NCBI GenBank assembly: GCA_026874595.1
Contig: CM049313.1
Span: 27,030,008 to 27,094,007, forward strand
DNA: 64,000 nt
Source of the DNA: Sipunculus nudus
Taxonomy: Eukaryota > Annelida > Sipuncula > Golfingiida > Sipunculidae
Reading direction: 5' to 3'
The translations under genes were made by a program, and so were the position numbers. The notes under the pieces are model-generated. The model worked only from the letters and a program-made list of their open reading frames with translations, ran no database searches and was not told the DNA's origin. This document shows, piece by piece, positions 58,943 to 64,000 of this stretch (the stretch's first letter is position 1; each line of letters opens with the position of its first letter).

Positions 58943-61070
58943 GTTTCCGGTGATAACTTTCCTAAATTTTATCCTACTTCATTCAAATTTTGGTCAGTGA
59001 TTGCTCTCATGTTTACCTTGGTTGGGATTGGTTTAAGAGTGTCTGGCTTTTGTCTGTGTGTATGTTACTCTGTCTGTCCCTCTGTCAGGTTTTCGTTTCT
59101 GTGCAATAACTGTCCTAAATATTATCTGTTTCATTCAAATTTGGGTCAGTGATTGCTCTCATACTTACCTTGCTTAGGATTGGTTTTGGAGGGTCTGGCT
59201 TCTGTCTATCTGTCTGTCTGTCACTCTGCCTGTCCATCTGTCAGGTTTTCGTTTCCATGAGATTACCTTCCTAAATATTATCTGATTTCATTCAAATTTA
59301 GGTCAGTGATTGCTCTCTTGCTTACCTTGGCGGGAATCGGTTTTGGAGTGCCTGGCTTCTGTCTGTCTGTCTGTCAATCTGTCTATCCGTCCGTCAGGTT
59401 TTCATTTCTGTATGCTAACTTTCTTAAATTTTTAACCAATTTCATTTAAATTTGGGTCAGTGATTGCTCTTATGTTAACCTTGGTTTGGATTGTTTTTGG
59501 AGTGTCTGGCTTTTGTCTATCTGTCTGTCTGTCACTCTGCCTGTCCATCTGTCAGGTTTTCATTTCCATGAGATTACCTTCCTAAATATTATCAGATTTC
59601 ATTCAAATATAGGTCAGTGATTGCTCTCTTGCTTACCTTGACGGGAATCGGTTTTGGGGTGCCTGGCTTCTGTCTGTCTGTCAATCTGTCTATCCGTCTG
59701 TCAGGTTTTCATTTCTGTATGATAACTTTCTTAAATTTTTAACCAATTTCATTTAAATTTGGGTCAGTGATTGCTCTTATGTTAACCTTGGTTTGGATTG
59801 TTTTTGGAGTGTCTGGCTTCTGTCTATCTGTCTGTCACTCTGCCTGTCCGTCTGTCAGATTTTTGTTTCTGGGCAATTACTTTCCTAAATATTATCTCAT
59901 TTCATTCAAATTTGGATCAGTGATTGCTCTCATACCTACCTTGGTTTGGATTGGTTTTGGAGTGTCTAGCTTCTGTCTGTCTGTCTGTTGGTCACTCTCT
60001 CTGTCCATCCGTCATGTTTTCATTTCCATGCCATAACTTTTCCTAATATTATCCGACTTCATTCAAATTTTGGTCAGTGATTGCTCTCATGCTTACCTAG
60101 GTTGGGGTTGGTTTAGGAGTGTCTGGCTTTTGTCTGTATGTCTGTATGTCACTCTGTCTGTCCATCAGGTTTTTGTTTCTGTGCGATAACTTTCCTAAAT
60201 ATTATCTCATTTCATTTAAATTTGGGTCAGTGATTGCTCTCATGTTTACCTTGGTTGGGATTGGTTTTGGAGTGTCTGGCTTTTGTCTGTCTGTCTGTCT
60301 GTCCGTCTGTCAGGTTTTCATTTCTGTCTGATTACATTCTTAAATATTATCCAATTTCATACAGGTTAGTGATTTCTCTCATGCTCATCTTGGTTAGGAT
60401 TGGTTTTGGAGTGTCTGGCTTCTGTCTGTCTGTCTGTTTGTCTGTCACTCTGTCTGTCCATCAGGTTTTCCTTTCTGTGCGCTAACTTTCCTAAATATTA
60501 TCCCATTTCATTCAAATTTGGGTCAGTGAGTGCTCTCATGTTTACCTTGGTTTGGATTGGTTTTGGATTGTCTGGCTTCTCTCTGTCAGTTTGTCTGTCT
60601 CTCTGTCTGTCTGTTTGTCAGGTTTTGGTTTCCGTACAATAACTCTCCTAAATATTAACTGATTTCATTCAAATTCGAGTCAGTGATTGCTCTCATACGT
60701 ACCTTGGTTGGGATTGGTTTTGGAGTGTCTGGCTTCTGTCTGTCTGTCTTTGTCTGTCTGTCACTCTGTCTGTCTGTAAGGTTTTCATTTCCATGCCATA
60801 ATTTTCCTTAATATTATCTGATTTCATTCAAATTTTGCCCTCATGCTTACCTTGGTCGGAATGGTTTTTTGAGTGTCTGGATTCTGTCTGTCTTTCTGTA
60901 TGTCACTCTGTCTGTCCCTCCATCATTTGTCGTTTCTTTGCAATAACTTTCCTAAATAATATCTGATTTAATTTAAATTTGGGTCAATGATTGCTCTCAT
61001 GGTTTTCTTGGTTGGGATTGGTTTTGGAGTGTCTGTCTGTTTGTCACTTTGACTGTCTGTCCGTCAGGTA
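58943..61070. repeat. Tandem repeat, about 14 units of 139-157 bp, GTCT-rich
   Basis: The anchor GTCAGTGATTGCTCTC starts at 58993, 59145, 59302, 59456, 59613, 59763, 59916, 60073, 60226, 60365, 60522 and 60679, with two more eroded near 60838 and 60983. Each unit has a GTGTCTGGCTTCTGTCTGTC tract, TCAGGTTTTCATTTC and ACTTTCCTAAATATTATC. Length varies mainly through GTCT copy number. It starts right after the family A 3' end. Apparent open frames rich in Leu, Ser and Val are artefacts of the repeat. Confidence 0.95.
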
Positions 61071-61081
61071 TTTTAGCTTCA

Positions 61082-61505
61082 TCCCACCATCCCCTTCCCC
61101 CACCCCACTGTGTCCTTTCTCCATGGCACTGTGAACAATAGTTCTATGGCTATAGCATAATTTAATAATTAATGAAAATATATACAGAGAGATAGAGGCA
61201 TTGAAACTCCCATCATAACCCTCCTTTCTCCCCCCCCCCCCCCAACAAGAAGTCCTTTCACCTGAGGAGTGGGGATGTTATGGCAACTATATACATATCA
61301 TAAAATAGAAAAAAAAGTTTATTAAAAATTTGGATCTCATTAGACAAATGTGTTAACTGTTGAACTGTCAACAGCTTATCAAAAAGGTAACCAATGGAAA
61401 CGCATCATCAGATCTCAAAATATTATCTACAGTTTCTTCAGTCATATCAACCATCCATGGCCTAGGTTACCCCTTGCTCCCATGCAGACATCCGCATTTC
61501 ATAAT
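61082..61505 (+). repeat. 422-bp direct duplication, copy 2 (424 bp)
   Basis: Identical to 57841-58262 except for two extra C's in the poly-C run. It is joined on the left to the GTCT tandem repeat and cut on the right exactly where the Ty3/gypsy LTR begins; copy 1 continues with ATTTAGATTTT there. Confidence 0.93.
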
Positions 61506-61646
61506 GTTTCAATAGTTTAATTGTTCATAAAACTTACATACTATGTGTGAGCTAAGTCCAAGCATGTAACTTGTGCCACAAAGTCACTAACACCACCTGG
61601 TGTTCACTTTCAGCATTATTATCAATCAGCCCTGCATATTGCCACA
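61505..61646 (-). repeat. Candidate 142-bp LTR (3' LTR) of the Ty3/gypsy element
   Basis: On the - strand the stretch begins TGTGGCAATATGC (from 61646) and ends ATTGAAACA (to 61505), a TGT...ACA terminus pair. It is directly preceded by the purine-rich AAAAGGGACAAAGGA (61661-61647), a plausible polypurine tract, and contains ATTAAA near its end. The outer edge coincides with the point where the duplicated family A sequence breaks. The 5' LTR is off-window, so the assignment rests on termini and position. Confidence 0.6.
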
Positions 61647-61661
61647 TCCTTTGTCCCTTTT
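61647..61661 (-). other. Candidate polypurine tract
   Basis: AAAAGGGACAAAGGA on the - strand, immediately upstream of the TGTGG start of the LTR and about 150 bp after the pol stop. This is the usual position for plus-strand priming in LTR retroelements. One C interrupts the tract. Confidence 0.5.
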
Positions 61662-61807
61662 CAGATGATCGGGATTAAATAATAAATACTTATGCTGTAA
61701 TAAACTCTTCAGCATTACTTATAATGATAAAAAAAAAATTACTTTTGCTTAAATAGAATGTTCATCACTATTGTGTCACTTACTGTGAAATATGATCACT
61801 TTTTAAT

Positions 61808-61886
61808 TTACACAAAGTCTCTAAAATGGCTTGGTGGTTTAACCTCGCGTCCTGACCGTGTTTTCTTGCCGTCTTGTATTTCTTGA
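61808..61886 (-). pseudogene. Out-of-frame C-terminal tail of the Ty3/gypsy pol (TRSGR tail)
   Basis: Beyond the pol stop, a different - strand frame reads MRDQEIQDGKKTRSGREV, KPPSHFRDFV, stop at 61808-61810. TRSGRxVKPPxxFxDF is the usual last block of many Ty3/gypsy pol proteins, so this copy has probably suffered a small indel just before 61891 that cuts pol about 26 residues short. Confidence 0.72.
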
Positions 61887-61890
61887 TCCC

Positions 61891-63999
61891 TCATATTTTG
61901 TTGTTGGGTCTATCATCAGTCACACCTTGTTCTGGACTGGATGGAACATCACTAGTATCTGGAATATCGTCAATTGCGCTATTCTGCTGTGGTGGCGATT
62001 CATTTGTTTTCCTGAGATGCACACGATTTCTCCTCAGTATGCCACTATCTGTCTCTATTTCATAAGAGCGCTCATCTAGTCTTTTGTTTATAACACCTTT
62101 ATCCCATCTTTTCTCACCAAGTTGGAATGGTTTCAGCCTTACCACATCTCCTTCATTCAACTTTGGTAGATCTCTGGCCGTTTTATTGTAAAGCTGTGCT
62201 TGCTTACTTTGGCTAAGCTTCATCCTTTCCCTCTCTTTAGTGAGTATCTCTGCACCACGTGGCTGTAGCAGGTTGGCTGTTGCAGGTAGAGTAGACCTTG
62301 TCCTTCTGCCTAGTAACCGCTGTGCAGGGCTACTGCCTATAGCTTGTGTTGGTGTATTTCTAATCTCAAGAAGGGCTTTGTATACGTCACTCTTTCCTTC
62401 TTTACATTTTCTCATGGTGCGCTTGGCAGCCTTGACTGCGGCCTCCGCTTTTCCGTTGGCATTTTGGTGATAGGGTGAGATGACCACATGCTCAAAGTCC
62501 CATTCTCGAGCAAATTTCTGGAATTCATCAGAAATATATTGTGTACCATTGTCACTGACAACAATGCTAGGAATTCCATTTCTTGCGAAGTGAGCTTTCA
62601 TTTTGGTTATTACTGTACTTGACTTAACATCATAAAGACGATCAATCTCCCAAAAATTGGAAAAATAATCCATGATCACCAAATAATCTCTGCCTTCAAG
62701 TGAAAAAAGATCAGTCCCTATTTTCTCCCAGGGCCTTGTTGGCAGTTCATGTGGCATTAATGGTTCTCTGGGGTTGCCTGTCTCATATGTCCTACAGGCC
62801 TCACATTTCTGTATGTAGTTCTTTATGTCACTGTTCATACCTGGCCAGTACAGGCATTCTCTAGCTCTCTGCAGACAACTTTCTATACCTAAGTGTGCCT
62901 GATGTACTCTATCTTTCATTTCATCTCTTAGACTTCTGGGAATGACCACACGTTCACCCCTAAGAATAATCCCGTCATGGACAGACAGTTCATCACGCAT
63001 ACTGTGATATGGCAACACTTGCAGTGGGAGGTTATGTTTCTCCTTGGGCCATCCTGTTTGAATCACTGACTTTAGTTTCTGTAAATCATCATCACTGTCT
63101 GTGTGTGCTTTAATTTTCTGTAGTCGTTCAGGTCTAACTGGCAAGAACTGAACCATGTTGATCTGCTCAAATTCACTGTTTTTACCATCATGGGGCAAAT
63201 ACGAACGTGACAACATATCAGAGACAAACATATTCTGTCCCTTTCTGTACTTTATTTCAACATTGTAGCCATGTATCCGTAGGAGCATTCCTTGCAATCT
63301 CCTTGGCGCTGCATGCATGGGCTTCTTTGTGATTGATTCTAATGGTTTGTGATCAGAGTACACAATGGTCTTACGCGCAAATACATACTGATGGAATTTC
63401 TCTAGCGAGTATACAATGGCTAACATCTCTTTCTCGATTTGGGCGTATCTTGTCTCTGTTGGCGTCATAGCACGACTTGCATATGCGATGGGACGGCCAC
63501 ACTGCATAAGTACTGAGCCTATACCACTCTGGCTTGCATCACACTCAATAGTCAGTTCTTTAGATGGATCATAATAAGCCAGTACTGGGGCCTGAGTGAA
63601 AAGTGTTTTTATTTCTTGCATAGCCCGTTCCTGTATTTCTGTCCAGCACCACACGCTGTCTTGTCTTGCTAGCGCTCTCAAGGGTTCCATTTTATCTGAC
63701 AGTTTTGGTAAGAATCGCGCCAAGTAATTGACTGTTCCTTGTAGCCTCTGCACCTCTTGTGCATTGGTTGGGTTTTGCATCTCGAGGATGGCTTTGATTT
63801 TCTCATTGTTTGGTTTAAGCCCTTCGCTTGAAATACAGTGTCCAAGAAGGGAGATTTCACCTGTACGAAACTGGCATTTACTTTTGTTCAAACGTATACC
63901 CTTCTCCTTGCATCTTTGTAATAGGGCTCTCAGTTTTTTGTCATGATCCTTGTTAGCTTGTTCAACATCATCTCCAGCTCCAAAGATGATGATGTCATC
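61891..63999 (-). CDS. Ty3/gypsy pol polyprotein, 3' part (RT end, RNase H, integrase); partial
   Basis: The frame is open from the window edge to a stop at 61891. The codon at 63891-63889 is TTG (Leu), so no real start lies here. About 702 residues are visible: residues 1-7 DDIIIFG (active-site Asp pair of RT, preceding residues off-window); RNase H from about 150 (IECDAS, YTQ-like RYAQIEKEMLAI, YSDHKPL); an integrase zinc finger near 365-402 (HQAH...CEAC); integrase core with GTDLF, VSDNGTQY and NGKAEAAVK, the last two acidic residues 35 apart (D-35-E); and a C-terminal GPY/F-like module (GDVVRLKPF...RRNRVHL). No internal stops, so it is fairly young. Confidence 0.95.
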   Translation of the reverse strand, partial: DDIIIFGAGDDVEQANKDHDKKLRALLQRCKEKGIRLNKSKCQFRTGEISLLGHCISSEGLKPNNEKIKAILEMQNPTNAQEVQRLQGTVNYLARFLPKLSDKMEPLRALARQDSVWCWTEIQERAMQEIKTLFTQAPVLAYYDPSKELTIECDASQSGIGSVLMQCGRPIAYASRAMTPTETRYAQIEKEMLAIVYSLEKFHQYVFARKTIVYSDHKPLESITKKPMHAAPRRLQGMLLRIHGYNVEIKYRKGQNMFVSDMLSRSYLPHDGKNSEFEQINMVQFLPVRPERLQKIKAHTDSDDDLQKLKSVIQTGWPKEKHNLPLQVLPYHSMRDELSVHDGIILRGERVVIPRSLRDEMKDRVHQAHLGIESCLQRARECLYWPGMNSDIKNYIQKCEACRTYETGNPREPLMPHELPTRPWEKIGTDLFSLEGRDYLVIMDYFSNFWEIDRLYDVKSSTVITKMKAHFARNGIPSIVVSDNGTQYISDEFQKFAREWDFEHVVISPYHQNANGKAEAAVKAAKRTMRKCKEGKSDVYKALLEIRNTPTQAIGSSPAQRLLGRRTRSTLPATANLLQPRGAEILTKERERMKLSQSKQAQLYNKTARDLPKLNEGDVVRLKPFQLGEKRWDKGVINKRLDERSYEIETDSGILRRNRVHLRKTNESPPQQNSAIDDIPDTSDVPSSPEQGVTDDRPNNKI

Positions 64000-64000
64000 T

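Noticed and set aside
59767-60642. Leu/Ser/Val-rich open frames resembling membrane proteins
   Set aside because: They translate the GTCTGTCTGTC tandem repeat; the hydrophobic pattern follows from the repeat.
61828-61860. tRNA-like segment GGTGGTTTAACCTCGCGTCC
   Set aside because: No cloverleaf or B box can be formed; the same bases encode the TRSGR tail of the retroelement on the other strand.

Overview
The window looks like eukaryotic, intron-rich, repeat-dominated DNA from a marine invertebrate, most likely a mollusc (inference). The grounds are three spliceosomal exons of a MutS-homologue gene, a degraded DIRS-type retroelement, a Ty3/gypsy element, and several families of long non-coding dispersed repeats of a kind I associate with bivalve and gastropod genomes. 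There are no prokaryotic operons, and nearly all short open frames are chance frames inside repeats.

Layout. 1-1044: AT-rich flank with a 15-bp motif in direct and inverted copies. 1045-17025: one satellite array, about 192.5 units of 83 bp, with a higher-order period of 22-24 units and whole-unit duplications. 17026-17310: short GC-richer flank with a ZNF143/Staf-like motif. 17311-18293: a 983-bp DNA transposon (13-bp terminal inverted repeats, 5-bp target duplication, short TTF-type zinc-finger-like frame), probably hAT5-like. 18299-20633: a frameshifted DIRS relic (gag-like, RT, RNase H, start of tyrosine recombinase). 20634-30929: a pile of interspersed elements (families A, B and C below). 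31001-44606: three exons of MSH3 on the + strand, separated by an 11.66-kb intron built almost wholly of nested repeats and by a 1.66-kb intron. 44607-58938: more family A, C, D and E copies with plain AT-rich DNA between. 58943-61070: a 14-copy, ~153-bp GTCT-rich tandem repeat. 61082-61505: an almost perfect second copy of 57841-58262. 61505-64000: the 3' part of a Ty3/gypsy element on the - strand, running off the window.

Main biological signals. (1) MSH3: the exons at 31001, 42722 and 44499 join in phase and encode the lever/clamp segment before the ATPase domain. (2) Four non-coding families (A, B, C, D) share one architecture: 10-14 bp inverted repeats at or near the ends, a short hairpin just inside the 3' end, a 3' terminus like CTTG or CTAG followed by T's, a 5' end preceded by T's, and a GTCYGTC-rich tract after the 5' end. 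Related copies in the same window act as empty sites and show insertion between T residues without a longer target duplication. This is what Helentron/Helitron2-type rolling-circle elements look like, although no Rep/helicase gene is visible. (3) The elements are nested in readable order (C in B in A at 35.4-39.3 kb; C in A at 51.1-52.9 kb; E in D at 52.9-55.1 kb). Two of them end 31 and about 75 bp upstream of MSH3 splice acceptors.

Limits: family assignments are from reading alone, with no alignment or database search. Boundaries of truncated repeats are approximate.
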